DNA of 64,000 nt from Albugo candida (GCA_905220665.1 CAJNAR010000188.1:47499-111498); one strand, 5' to 3'; positions 1 to 12,166 are shown, numbered from the stretch's first letter. Program-made: numbers and translations. Notes: generated by a model not told the origin, from the letters alone.

Positions 1-1836
1 TAGATGTCTTCAGCACTTGATCCCAGACGCAACATTCTCACTTGCTAAACGTGATGGTTCGTATGGGGGCACCGTCCAGAAAGATGTATTAATGCTCTAC
101 GCACACATCCATGATGACATCCGGTTTAAATACGTTGATCGTAGCTGCTTTGATAAAAAAGAAGCATGCTTCTGGAAAAGCCTTAATTTGGAAAGAAGGC
201 AGAAGATAAGAAACTGTTCGATATAATGAAGGAACTATCATCAAGCTTCAAAGGAAATAAAGTTGATGCTGTGCCAGAACAAGCTAGGCACACCGTCTCT
301 AGGATGGAGCAGGGAGGAAGCGTTATTCGACTTTTTGGTGTTGATTTGTCCGCAGCCAAATCAAGAAGTGGAAGTAGCCGTGCATCTACAATAGAACGAA
401 CTCCGCAATTCGATGTGAATTACAATACAGAGAAAGGTCAGACTGGCGACGCCTCCACTTCAGCTGGAGATACCTACAATACCGTCCGTATATCTGAGCG
501 TGGTATCGAACAACGCAAGACACGATGTTTACTTTTCGCCATGAGTTTGCCCGAACTCTTTTTTTCTGTTTGCCTCTAATGCTTGAATCCTGGTGAGAGA
601 GACGAGAGATATTTGGTATCATCTGAACGCAACATTAAAAACCAATGGGCGTTACGGTATACGTCAAGCGAAACACCCGAGAAAACAATGCAGAAATGTG
701 GAAGCTTATGTGGAGGTATTGCATGGGGATCTTTAGATAATTGTCTTGCGGCGAAACTTGAATATATCATTGCTTCATCAAGTTTACAACCCCTCCCCGA
801 TGAGTATCCGGTAGTGGTGGTGGATCACCCGAAATTTTACATGCAAGATTGCTTAAAATGTGTTCGTTCCATCATGAGTCCAATCAGTGAGCACACTGAA
901 GATGATGATATGCGTTCGACCTTTGTAGCATCTCCAGAAGTCCGTGGATTCGAAAATACCTTGTTTGGGTGTCGAAAGTTCAACCATTGCTCAGACATAG
1001 AAGTCGAAACATTTCCGCTGAAGAGAAGTCTCTATGACTTTCAAATGTTAAAGCCACTGATTCCTGAAAGCAAAGGTTCTTCTTCCAGAAAGTCGACAAC
1101 GCCTTATTTTTGCATGCATGTGACGACACGTATCAAGTGGAGTCTCTCTCGCTGTCAAGATTGTATAAAGAAGGTCATTTCCGACGACAAAGAGAAAATG
1201 CAGTTCCAGGAAACGTCGACAAAAAGCATTTTCGTGTTTCCTACCGGATTGCTAAATGTGGAGGAAATAGCAATCCAATGTAATGAAAGTTGTGGGTGGG
1301 TAGGAGGTCTTTCCAAATCTGTATGTGACTTTTTGCGAGGAATAGAGCTGCCTAAAGTATCTTCTTCAGAAGATCAAGAACAACCGGTAGAACAGAATTT
1401 CGTCGATGTGATCCGCGAACTCCTTACCCGCCCTCCCAGAGATTCTCTTTGGTATCTGCAGTTCAAAGAAGCTGATGGAGATATGATTAAAGCATTCAAA
1501 GAGTTGGCCTTTTGTATTGCCACCGTGAGTAATGCGTATGTGGTGTCAGTTAAGTCATTGTACCTCATCATCAGTCCTTTCGACTTCGAACATGTGGACA
1601 CCATCTGCAACATACCTGATATAATCCGAATCACCAACCACCGTCACGTGAAGTCGGATACCTTCTCGCAGCCATTAGAATTCCAATCTATCACGTCATT
1701 ATTGGACTTTTCGTATGCAAATGTACCGAAAAGTCTTAAAACGGGACGGCTGGCGGAAGCGAACCGTGAAGTGTCTATGTCTACCTCAACGTATGGACAG
1801 ACCTCGGGTGGGAAGAGACGATTTGAAGGTAATTGA
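1..1836 (+). pseudogene. Broken CCG-type secreted effector gene (5' end outside window)
   Basis: Paralog of the intact gene at 14741-16546. Reading starts inside the first cysteine module (frame 2 from base 2, sequence RCLQHLIP...). The frame changes near 175-190, where homology moves to frame 1 (DKKLFDIMKEL against YEKLVDVIKKF). A TAA at 577-579 replaces a Gln codon of the intact copy, and the same frame then stays open to the stop ending at 1836. The last 100 or so residues match the intact copy closely (LWYLQFK, LAFCIA.VSNAYVVSV, CNIPDIIRIT), while the middle is more divergent. Cysteine pairs persist (CLKC, CQDC, CNESC). One frameshift plus one nonsense codon support a pseudogene. A downstream start giving a shorter secretion-less protein from 583 on is possible but less likely. 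Confidence 0.85.
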
Positions 1837-4319
1837 GTTGCAAGGCAGCATAAAATACAATTGCATTCATCGATCTAGTGTTTTGCCATGTGTCACTATT
1901 TCAAGTCAAACAACCACTATCTGCACCTATTTGATGATAACAAAAAGCATCAGGGATCCGTAGACAGCTCTTGATACCCATCGAATGCTTGCTATATGTC
2001 GCTTTACGACACTCATAACTGTGAGAGTTTTGACTCTTCATAATTCGCCAGCAATCCCTATTTCATAATACATTCTCACTCAAGGCGCTTGATACCAGCA
2101 TTGTATTACAGATATAGTCGCATAAAATCATCGTCGTCGATGAAACACTAGTGACTGCCGAATTCTCTAGCCTGCTAGCGGTAAAGGTGTCACGTCTAGT
2201 GATGTCCCTTACCCAACTAGGTCGAGTCATGGAAAGCATATTGACTCAGGAATTAGTGAATGCATCGAACCGAGACAATAGCCGTCGGAGTTTATTGGAA
2301 GCAAAAGACACCTGACCGTCTATCACAAGAGTATGTTACCGACAAGAAAATCAAAGGCTTGATCTGAGGATATCGAGATTTATCAAGAGATAGGCACACA
2401 AAACAGAACAAGGAGAATATGAGGATTCTTAGATTCTTATCCAGCTTTAGAACTTGGAAGCGCTATTCACAATACAGAAAATTTATCGCTCTAACACTGC
2501 ATACTGGATGAAATGCAGAGTCAGTCAGTCGACCACGAGCACTTCTAAAGCCAAATCATTCTCGAACAAATGTAAGATTTTTATGGCAAGAAAGAAATCA
2601 TTTCTTTGAAAAAAGCCGTCCTGAAATCGTCGTAACTTTCACTTCACCAAGAGAAACTGTATTGCGTTGCTGGAATTTGTGCTTTCTACATTTTTACCGG
2701 CTCAGCCTGCCTTCTGTACTCTGAAAAGCTTTTCTATTTCGGATTGCTTTCACACGTAAGTATATCAGCGGTTTGTAGACGTCCACGCGTATTGAGTTTA
2801 TATAGTCGTCCCCAACCGCATCTTCTGGCAGAGAATTCCTGAAAGGGAGCTTTCTCAATCTTCTACACGATCTCATGTATGAAGATACAATCAAGTTGCA
2901 CAAAGTAAGGCAATCGAAGGATGCTTTCGGTTGGATTCTGAAGTGCGTCAAAGTTGAAAAATATTGAGCAGTGAAAACAACAATTATGAGAAGAATAGGA
3001 TGACAAGGGATACGCGCAATGCATCCCTACATTTTCAGCAAGTCTTTTTGACCAAATGGAAAGATCCCGAACAAAAAGTAGAAATTGAAGCTAGGCTAGT
3101 TGCAGTCCAATATCGAAAAAACTATATTATAAACAATAGCATAATGATTCATAAACTTGCGAGTATGACTCTGATTCAAGCTTACTTGCGGAGTATATGA
3201 TATCTCGGTATGATGATGGCAAAGCATCTTACAAAGTATTTGAAAGAAGATTTTGTCTCACCCCATGAAGAGAACGGAAAGCAAAATCACTTCTGCAGGC
3301 ATAATCGTCCATTGCGAGCAGATCAGACGAATCAATGCATATGAGAAGTGCTATTTATTACATTTATGCACATGGAACACTCGTATCATGTTGATACTAA
3401 TGTACGAAATATGGCAAACAAACATGACCGAGAGATGCATCTTCTCATTCGCACATCTATCTTGCGAGACTTTTTTCGACGAAAAGAGCAATTACGACCG
3501 AAGTGTTCTTGCGTCTAGGCCTATCCCCGCCCTGGTAAGCTTGTTGTCATGATCACTTTACAGAGAGATCTGAATCTCTCAATAAGTATGCTTATGATGT
3601 TTTCTGTACCAGCGGATACAATTAGAAAAGTATTTTTGGATGAAATATAAAATCAAAGGTTTCAGACGAATACTTCTATTCTAAAGACTGCCCTGTAGGA
3701 ACTCAATTTTGTGCTTCCGTAATTATAATACATCATAGAGAGAAGCAACCCTTCCGAATGAATAGATAAACGTATCTATGTTTTTTGCTGCGCTAGATAC
3801 CTCCTAGCGACTTGCCACATTTTTAAGGAATTGGAATTGCACTGCTCGACTTGCTCGTTACTTTTTTCTTTATTTGACGTAGTTGCTCAGGACTGTATTT
3901 CAGCGCAAATGCGACAGGCAGGGAAGCTTAATGTTTGCTGTATAGGTCCCAATCCAACTTTCATTGACTCACGAGGGGATATCTTGAATTAATTGGCACA
4001 AGGTGAATCTTGCTCACTTTCGAAATGCCTAAAGCTTTTACATTTGCATAAATCAAACATACATATTCGACGACCTAGCTTAGAGATGTGTGTTTGCATC
4101 AGAAAACGACTCCATCTACTGCAAATTGCTTGGAGGAGGTTAAAGAAATTTTTAGGTCGAGATAGCGTAACCTTGGTTTCCTATGTTCAAGCGTCTTCTA
4201 CCACCCCCAAAAATTCACAGATTGGTTCTGGTTCGGAGAGATCTGATACTCAATCAAATTCGTCCCCGCTTTCAGTTACTGTTTCCTAAAATCAGAAAAT
4301 TCACAAGCAAACAAAGGTT
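1837..4319. other. Downstream flank of broken CCG gene, no intact gene
   Basis: About 2.5 kb shared with 16619-18900 in the other duplication copy. Short open stretches occur (2694-2951 minus, 3993-4289 plus), but the plus-strand one is broken in copy B. The minus-strand one is partly matched at 17434-17619 (…RKLPFR… against …RKLPLR). I see no complete gene, RNA gene or transposon terminus here. Confidence 0.5.
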
Positions 4320-5409
4320 CCCTTCTAGGTGAGGTAGGCTCGAGTTTGACCACTTTTTATCCTCCTATTCCAATGCGTGGGCTACCATATTACAGTTGAC
4401 ACACATTGAGACGGTATATTTCCGGCAACTTTGCGGCTAGATTGCCGGGTGTGAAGCATATTTACATGTAAGACGGGACTTTATGGATTTGTACACACAA
4501 CAATGTGGAGCTTTCTTTCTTGTTTCAAAAAGGATTGAGCTATAGACTTGATCTTATGCATTACTTTATGGTTACGGGTCAGAATTGAACAACTTGTTTG
4601 AGATCTGTTCTTTTAGCTCAAAAAGCTGTGGGAAGCACCGCCTATAGACATCTTGAAGATCCACTCGTCGCTCGGTGAGAAGCTGGAAAGTCTTCTGCTC
4701 TCTTTGATGTACTTCCCGATCTTAAAACCATAACATCTTGTGCCAGTTTATTTAATTGTTTCCATGTATTCCACATTCCCATTAAGGAGAGAATTACAGG
4801 GGGCTTGCATAATATGATATCATGGACTGAATAGAATATAAAGATGTGCTAGACTGCGATCGAAATTCAGTTTCCCATCAGGCGATACCACATGGTCTTC
4901 TTTATTACTCCTGGCTTGTTTCGATAGTAGTGTGTCGTAGCGTCCATAACTCAATTTGAATAGAGGCTTGATCACCAGGCACCTCTCGGTTTTGCCACCA
5001 ATAACGATGCGTCCCTTGTGCAAGAGGGTTTTCCTGTTATAGTAAGCAACACTTCACATCTCTTATCCTATTAAGGCACCCTTTCTTCCCTGTTGCCCCG
5101 AAGAGAACAGTTTTCTTCTTCTCTTGCTTCCTTATTATGAAAAAAAACATTGGGTAGATTTGAACGTGATATTTTGTGTCATCTTGCACACCGTTGGCAT
5201 AGCGATTTTCACATATTTTTGTTCCCCTATATTGACAGCTTAAGATGACGTACACGAGAGGGGTATCCTAAGTGATTCCTAAGTATTTCGTATATCTCAA
5301 ATGCAACTTTAGCATGCAGGACAAATCGATTTGAACTCACTCTTGACAGGTAATAATGATTCAACAATCGATTAGACCTGTGCTGATTCGACACGTGGTG
5401 TGGGCTCAT
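4320..5409 (-). pseudogene. Decayed minus-strand gene of unknown function (duplication copy A)
   Basis: Several minus-strand segments correspond in frame at the protein level to copy B (18900-20010). 5227-5409 encodes FEIYEILRNHLGYPSRVRHLK, matching FEIRERLRNHLGYASRVRQLK. 4820-5023 encodes ARSNKEDHVVSPDGKLNFDRS, matching VRSNKEDDVVSLDGILNFDRS. Near 4720 MAQDVMVLRSGST matches MARDVIVLRLGST, and near 4430 FTPGNLAAKLPE matches FTPGKLAAKLPE. Frames shift between segments and stops intervene, so neither copy is intact. I do not recognise the family. Conserved protein reading across two diverged DNA copies is the argument that this was once coding. Confidence 0.5.
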
Positions 5410-5480
5410 GTTTAGTAGTTACTTATGAGGACTGCTACAGCAATTCCGATGTTCATGTAGTAAGATGAATCAAATTGCTG

Positions 5481-7247
5481 TTTTCATGTCAGGATGGTTC
5501 GAATACGCATTTCCTTCTTGACATGTTACGGAGGGTATGTACCCGCTAGCTTAGATGAATGTTAAAGAATGCTTTACAATTGACAGCAACGACTTCTAGC
5601 CAGACCTATTTGACACATGTTGTGGCGTCCTTGAAATAAAACCTCTACACAGCTCTGCTTGCAAAGAGGCTGGAGCTAAAGCAAATTTTTTGAACGTTGA
5701 ATGAAGTCAGTATGTTTTCTGGGAACACTCGGTAGACGCTGATTATATTTGTGACATTGAAGAAGACTTCATTTATTAGAGTAATGCGTGCCGCCTTTCT
5801 ATTCATGGATAAGCACGACTATGCAAGTACTTTGGTTTGGAACTGATGAGTAAATTATACAATCTATGTGCAATACACTTTCACTTATTACCTTTTTTGA
5901 GCACCAACATCTCGAGGAACATCTCTGCGTCAACTTCGTCAAATCAACATCTTCATCGCTGGCAATAGGTAAATATGAGACTTCCGTCATGCTCAAAAGA
6001 TCAAGGAAGATAGTACAATCTTGAAGTTGTACTCTTTTCACTACATCGAAGCATTTTATTTCTGAGAAAAATTGATGCAACATATAATCGCCTTTTTTTG
6101 CATAAAACCCTTTGATTGGAAACAAAGTCGATACTCAAATACTTTCTCGATATAGGATACATACAGAGCTCGATTGATAGATTCTCATATTGCAGAGAAG
6201 CTAGTAGAATAGGCTATCATCCAAACATTGGATCGAAAAACGATATCTTCATTCCCCATTGGGATCCACATTGTAAGCAGTTGATAGATGTTGCTCCTTG
6301 CGTAAAATGGTTTTCATTGGGGGTAACGTATACGGAAAGAAAGCGGGCTCCAAGGCTCTTGCTGCCAAAACATGAAGCTTCTTGAATCAATTCATCGTAG
6401 TATTTTGACGTCAGAGCATCTCGACGAGATTTCATCAACCCGTATCAAAATGGTTAATGAAGCGTGGAAGACTCGATCCGATCGCTGGGTTTCAGCGTCA
6501 ATGGGTTGCACATACGCAGAATACTGGGCTCTCATAACGTCAAAGCGCTAGTGATTTTTTTCTTCACCTTTTTCATTGGCTTTAATATCTATTCCATAAA
6601 ATCCCACTGAAAACATCAACTTCCCTTCATTTAAATGTCACGAGCTGCATATCCTTTTTAAGGCATAAGCCTATCCACTATCATGCGAAGCATCAGCTGA
6701 ACGTATCCGCAATAACTTATTGGGAAGTCCGCCTGTTGCATCATGAAGATACCGTTTGTTGGAATGAAAGCGAGGCCGTTATCGCAAATCGAGATTTTCC
6801 GAGCTGTACACAGTTGTATTGGATAAGCAGACTGCTCAATTCGTAATATACATAAAGCTTACTCGTACCGCTTGGCCGGATGAACAGCATGTTATTATTA
6901 CTCAATTTCATCTTTCATTCGTCTTGTCCTCACTCATTCATAGCAGCGAGAATTCATGGATAAATTCTTTACTAGTCCACAGCTCCCAGCCTCTTCCTTT
7001 TTTAAAACAAGTAGAATCTAGGCCATTGGTTTACTCTTTAAATACTTGTAGTAGCAGTAGGTTTCGATAACGGGAAGCAATATAATGTTTCTGTGCTTTT
7101 GCTGACAAAGTTATTGGAAGCAGTAGTTTCTGGAAACGGGAACCAATACAATGTTTATATGCTTTTGCTGACAAGGGTATTGGTGGAAAAGGCTTTCTCA
7201 TAATTTGGAACAGCATCACAGTCTTCCTCGCTTATACGTACTTGCTA
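5481..7247. other. Intergenic, no recognisable gene
   Basis: Lies between the end of duplication copy A and the left LTR of the Copia element. Weak open stretches (5799-6125 minus, 6217-6438 minus, 6116-6385 plus) overlap on opposite strands and show no motif I recognise. The only clear structure is the tandem repeat at 7055-7186. Confidence 0.4.
7055..7186. repeat. Two-copy tandem repeat, unit about 66 bp
   Basis: Both units contain an ACGGGAA.CAATA.AATGTTT core followed by TGCTTTTGCTGACAA and a TATTGG tract, offset by 66 bp (ACGGGAAGC near 7070, ACGGGAACC near 7136). A 62-codon minus-strand open frame here is a by-product of the repeat and shows the same internal duplication. Confidence 0.75.
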
Positions 7248-7437
7248 TGTCGTAAGTACCGCACGGAATGGGAAGTTGCTTCACTGAAAGGTGGAAAAAT
7301 AGAAATAAGTATATCATTCATGAATGTTAGTTTCTCTTTCTACGGCATTCCTTAATTACGAAACCACTATTTAGATCATCGGATCGTTTTACCATAACGT
7401 GCGACGGATGGCAATGTGGAGTCGTTATTTTTCAGCA
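7248..7437 (-). repeat. Copia 3' LTR (left LTR), 190 bp
   Basis: Matches the right LTR over GGAATGGGAAGTTGCTTCAC, TATATCATTCATGA, GTTAGTTTCTCTTTCTACGG and GGCAATGTGGAGTCGTTA. It is shorter because about 39 bp lying between two 10-bp ACGAAACCAC repeats in the right LTR are missing here. Confidence 0.85.
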
Positions 7438-7464
7438 CTTGTTCCTCACGGCGCCGTGGGTTTG

Positions 7465-10400
7465 TTACCTAAACACGTCCTGATACTTGCTACTTGCGCG
7501 CATCAGCGAAGATAGTCTTATCAATTGCTGTAGTCGAACAGCGCTAAATGCCTTCGTAAGCATGTCAGCTACCATCTCTTCTGTGTGCACATAAGATGGC
7601 TTTACAATGCCCCGTTTAGCACAATCTTTGATGAACTGGAGTTTAATGTCGATATGCTTGGCTCGCGTCAAACTTTCTTCCTTTTGCATCTGTCGGATAG
7701 CTGCTTGAATTTCTATCTCCAACTGCTGAGGTAATTCCACTTTTATCTCCAGTTCAACAATTAGCTCGCGCAATCCCAGGAGCTGTTGAACGGCATGTGG
7801 AGCCAACGTGAACTCCGCTTCCATAGTCGATAGCGATACTGATGCTTGTTTCCGGCACATCCAGCCCACTATCATGTCACCCACACGAAAGATGGGTCCA
7901 CTTAATGACTTGCGGCTAATCTTGTCTCCTGTAACGTCCGCATCTCTTGCGCTTGAAAGCTGCATCGTAGTGATTTGCTGAACCTGTTTCTTTCCAAGCT
8001 AAAACTTGACGTTCTTGGTTCCTTTCAAATACCTGGCAATTCTTTTGCTTAATTGCCAGTCACTTACCGTACGAGCATGGGCTCGACGCGTGGCTCGGTG
8101 CACTGCATATGCAATGTCGGGTCGTGTGCATCGAGCCAACCATAACAGTGATCCCACGATTGACTGAAAGTGTTTCAGTGATGCTGATCTGACTGGCCCA
8201 TCCGCGAGCAGGATCGGGTCGGCTTCTCGCATGTCAGTATCATGATCGAGCCCTATGGGTGTCATCACGTGGTATGCATCTTGTAGGCCGAACTTTGACA
8301 GTAGCTCATCTATCATTTGTTCTTGGTCAATTTTATAACTAAATTCCGTAGAATGAATAAGACGCATCCCTACAAACTTTCCAGCAACGCCCAAGTTCTT
8401 GATCTGGAGCGTTACCAATGGTTTAAACACATATCCATCGAAATCTTCGATGTCCCGGTCACCAGCAAGTCGTCAACATATACTCCGACGACAGTCTTTC
8501 CATCGTGATCTCCTTTGTAGTAGAGGCATGAGTCTTTGACACATGAACGATTCCGACACGAAGTAGTTCTGAATGTAGAAGTTGCGCCCAGAGTCTTCCA
8601 GCTTGCTTTGATCATCAAGGCTGCGCTGGAGTCGAAGCACCATTTGTTTTGTGCTGACCACCACAACGCTGTAGCTCCTACTCACGCAATTTCATTCCTT
8701 TTTGAACGTATAGGTAAATTTCCAGATCCGTTTTAGTAGAGGCCTTGACATACGCATTAGGCACGTCCCCATGACGCGCCGGTACACCCCATATCTCGGA
8801 TAGTGCAACGATAAACTTCCCAGTCGTCACGTCCATAACGGCGGCGAATGTTGGTGCATGGTTTTTGCCAAAGGACTTTTCATTCCCTCACCCCACCATG
8901 CGTGCTTTGTAGCGCTCGACGTTTCTGCTAGCATCTGTTTTTGACTTGAACACCCACTTTGCGTGAAGAGGGCGCATTTCATCCGTGCGCAATACCATCT
9001 CCCAAGGTTCATTGGCCTTTAGATAATCTATCTTCGACTCAGCAGCGCGTTCCCACTCCACAAACTAGTTCCTATTCATGCCTTCTCTCCAATTCTTCGG
9101 ATCCGCACGATAAACAGCACCTATAATCTCGCGTGGCGGGATCTATCTTCCATTATATCTCGTCCTCATGTCATTGCTGGCTGATTGACTGAAGCTTTGT
9201 TCAGATTACTTCTTCTTCTGCAACGCTTGTCGCGCTTCTTGAAGTCTCTCGTTACCACTCGCAGCTTCTCCCGATGTGCAGCATCGCTGGTTGTTTCTGT
9301 CCGTATGTTACATAGATCGTCCATCTCATATGCTGATTCGACGCTCATGTCAATGGGATCAGCGGTCTACTAGTTGTTAGCTTCTTCAGCCTTGTTTTCA
9401 TTTATTTGACGAACAAGTTGCGCGTTTGCATCCTCGCTGAGGGTCTTAATATTTCTGACATGTTACGTTGTTCGCACCACGCGATCCTTGGTAAACAGCA
9501 TTTTGTACCCTTTTGTTTCGTCGCTCTTGCCAATATTAAGTCTTTTCTCTCCACGCCGATCGAGGGTCTTTTGTTTCGGGTTCCGAATTGCGGTGCACGG
9601 GGAGCCAAAAATAACAATATCTATCAGATTTGGGCTGAGACCCGTCAGACCTTATATCGTCGAAGCATGATTCTCATCTCCTCGCGTCCGGTTGCGGTCG
9701 AGAATGTAGGGCGCATAATCTGCAGCGTCACCCCAAAACCAAATGGCAGCCTCGATCCAAAAATCATGGAGCGCAACATGTTCATTTCTGTTTGATGCAG
9801 ACGCTCCGCCTTCCCGTTCGACGCTTGATTCCCCGCTGACGTCGCACTCCAGATTTTCACAAAACGGGCGACGACCCTGTACTCGCCTTTACCATCGGTG
9901 CGTAGGCAGTGCATCCTACAGTTTAAGTGCTTCTCAAAGTATACGAGAAAGTTCTCGAATGACTTGGTCGCCTTGTCCTTCGTTTTTGCCAGAAACACAC
10001 GGCAGTAGTTGCTATTGTGATCCACGAAATTAATAAGGTACCTGTTTCCGCACCTGTCGATTGGAGTGATTGGACCCTTGATATCACTACAGATAACGCT
10101 ACGTACTCGGTCGAAAAGAAAAGTTCATTGCAGTGTCTTTGGTCGACTCTTTATTGCACGTCTGATTTCCCTTCGCGCATGTTATTCACGCTGGCCTTTC
10201 TTTATTCGTCATAATTATTGCCCCTCTTGGGGTCGTTCGCCATCCTCTCAATGGTGTCATAAGCCAGATGTGCAAATCGCAAGTGAAAATCCAGTAGACT
10301 TCCCGCTTGTGCATCGGGGATTGTTGAATTGACAGCTTCAGCGAGAGCTGCAAATATGCAGTCTTCCGCTTTCCTGGCACCAAGTCCAACTACATCCTCG

Positions 10401-11120
10401 GTCACAACAACACGTACCAACAATACGTTATTGTTGTCCTTGTCAAGTCGAAGATCTTAAAACCGTCACTGCGAAGGTCATAACCTTTTTCTTCGATTCT
10501 TCCATACGAAAGTATATTCCACGAAAATTCTTCCGAGTAGTAGACGTCGCTAAGTTTGATGCGACGAAGATCATCATGGATGCGTACTACTAAATCGACG
10601 TTTTATTTGAGCTGCATTTTCAAACTCTCTCCATTTACAAGCAGGCATTCTTCGTCACATTCTTTTGCATTATAAAGTTGTGATGGTGTCGTCACCAAGT
10701 GACGACTCGATCCACTATTCAAAATTCATTGGCGTGCGGCGTCGACATAGTCTGCAACTGCCAGCGCAAAATCCTTCTTGACATCTTGCTTGCAGTCGCG
10801 TTAGTAATGACCTTCTTTCCACACTTGAAAGCTAGCACTTGGTTTTCTCCTTTGGCGCTCTTCATTTTTTCTAAGTCGTCCAACATTAGTGCTTTTAACA
10901 GCGGCCACCGTCGGCTTACTTCCCAGTCATATGCTTGGATCATTTAGCTGTGCAAAACGGACCAGTTTCTCTGCATATCGTAAGTAATCTTCACGCTGAG
11001 GATTTAGTCGTTCCAATAGCACGCCCTGAAAGTCACTCGAAGAGCTGGCGAACTTGGCGACATTTTCGAGAACTTGGTCGTGAGTACCACCGACAGCACA
11101 CTCAACGCCATCAGGTATAG
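7465..11120 (-). pseudogene. Copia pol remnant (zinc knuckle region, integrase, RT, RNase H)
   Basis: Minus-strand fragments in several frames. 7465-7965 is RNase H (KQASVSLSTMEAEF, TRAKHIDIKLQFIKD, TEEMVADMLTKAF). 7999-8430 is the RT C-terminal part (CTRPDIAYAVHRATR, ARYLKGTKN). 8412-8520 contains YVDDLLVTG, the Copia form of the RT catalytic motif. 9645-10025 is integrase (DHNSNYCRVFLAKTKDKA, LRTDGKGEY, NGKAERLHQT), with GAG-pre-integrase-like sequence LLDFHLRFAHLAYDTIERM at 10202-10423. 10719-10943 resembles the gag zinc-knuckle area, with cysteines lost. Frameshifts separate nearly every block, so no functional polyprotein can be made. Confidence 0.85.
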
Positions 11121-11426
11121 CATGTGATCATTGCACGATACAGTCTCCTTTTTCTTCGATGCGAAGAGCTTAAACGCTTGTGACTTCGAAATTGGCGGAA
11201 CGATCTTGGTGCTCAGTCGGTCCATTGAGTACCAAAATTGGGTGTTCTACTCATACCAAATGTCCACCTGGATGTGAAAATGCTGTCCAGCTTTACCGGA
11301 TAGATGTCGACCTAGAATATCCAGCTTTATTTCTTCAGTCCACATGGACCCACTGAGGTCTTCAGCGATCTCGACCTGCTGCAAAAACCGTTTCCCCCAG
11401 AGTCCAAACACTGACCCGAGGCCTGG

Positions 11427-11921
11427 TTACATCTCATTGCCGTCGAAATTTTCGATGGAAAGCTTCATGTCATTTATCTGCAAGGGTCTTTGCGGTGCAA
11501 AGTACGACGGTGCTGGCACTGGTCTGTATGATGGACCCGTTGGTGGCTGCATGGGTGCTCCTTGTATGCGACCTTCCTTACGTAATCGCTGATGTCCCTG
11601 TCCTGCATGGTGATGTCGCGCTGGACTCCGTATCAACTCTTCTTCAAGCGAGGATATCGTCATATTTCGGACAAGTCCCGCACGCGTCTCCGCATAAGCG
11701 CGAAAAGTGCTGCTGCCGGCGGGCACGACCGAAGCTTGGTCATCCTCAAATCTCCGAGCTTCAAGCCTGGTGAGGCGAGCTCCAATTTCACCTTTCAGTT
11801 CAGTGACCATATCCAGCAGCCTTGCCATGTTATTATCCACACTTGAAACCGTACTGGCTCCATCGCTGTTGGTGTGAGTTGCACCTGGCCCTTGGGCTTG
11901 ATCTCGAGCAACTTTTGCCAT
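11427..11921 (-). pseudogene. Copia gag remnant
   Basis: The open frame continues upstream through the primer site and into the LTR, so the likely true start is the MAKVARDQ methionine at 11921, the first ATG beyond the primer-binding site. The product has a heptad-like segment (VDNNMARLLDMVTELKGEIG), a proline-rich stretch (MQPPTGPSYRPVPAPSY), and ends LSIENFDGNEM at a stop. In-frame gag homology then seems to continue past 11427 in degenerate form. It is truncated and probably non-functional. Confidence 0.65.
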
Positions 11922-11923
11922 AG

Positions 11924-11940
11924 GCGTTGGGCTCATAACC
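11924..11940 (-). promoter_or_regulatory. Copia primer-binding site, complementary to initiator tRNA-Met anticodon arm
   Basis: Directly inside the 5' LTR the plus strand reads GCGTTGGGCTCATAACC. This resembles the D-stem edge/anticodon arm of eukaryotic initiator tRNA-Met, with the CAT anticodon in the loop. The element strand is therefore complementary to an internal cut of that tRNA rather than to its CCA end. Priming by a half tRNA-iMet is established for Drosophila copia and Ty5-like elements. The assignment here is by recognition of the anticodon arm. Confidence 0.7.
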
Positions 11941-12166
11941 TGTCTTATATACCGCGCGGAATGGGAAGTTGCTTCACTGAAAGATGATAAAAATAGAAGT
12001 ATATCATTCATGACTGTTAGTTTCTCTTTCTACGGCCTTCCTTAATCACGAAACCACCGCGTCAAGACAGTTCCAGCGGAAAATATACGAAACCACTATC
12101 TAGACCCTTAGATCGTTTCTACAAAACGTCCGGCGGATGGCAATGTGGAGTCGTTACTCTCCAACA
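11941..12166 (-). repeat. Copia 5' LTR (right LTR), 226 bp
   Basis: Starts TGTCTTATATACC and ends CTCTCCAACA on the plus strand, so the element strand starts TGTTGGAGAG. It carries a TATATA box-like run close to its internal end. It retains a 39-bp segment lost from the left LTR, bounded by ACGAAACCAC at 12048-12057 and 12087-12096. Confidence 0.87.

Larger units (their letters stand above)
1..5480. repeat. Segmental duplication, copy A
   Basis: Collinear with 14857-20030. Shared landmarks run through coding and non-coding DNA: the CCG gene, the sequence just after its stop (gttgcaaggcagcataaa at about 1838 and 16619), a GATGATGGCAAAGCATCTTA stretch near 3210 and 17809, and actgctacagcaa near 5431 and 19985. 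The offset drifts from 14856 to 14554, so there are many small indels. Similarity fades around 5480. Divergence is considerable, so the duplication is old. Confidence 0.85.
7248..12166 (-). mobile_element. Decayed Ty1/Copia LTR retrotransposon, both LTRs present
   Basis: Minus-strand order from 12166 down is 5' LTR, primer site, gag, integrase, reverse transcriptase, RNase H, 3' LTR. That order (integrase before RT) is diagnostic of Copia elements. The two LTRs begin TG and end CA on the plus strand. A 4-bp direct repeat GCTA abuts both ends (7244-7247 and 12167-12170), a candidate target-site duplication, although 5 bp is more usual. All coding regions are broken by frameshifts and stops, and the LTRs have diverged, so the insertion is old and inactive. 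It sits between the two duplication copies. Confidence 0.88.

Noticed and set aside
7031..7219. 62-codon minus-strand ORF
   Set aside because: Explained by the 66-bp tandem repeat; no start context or homology.
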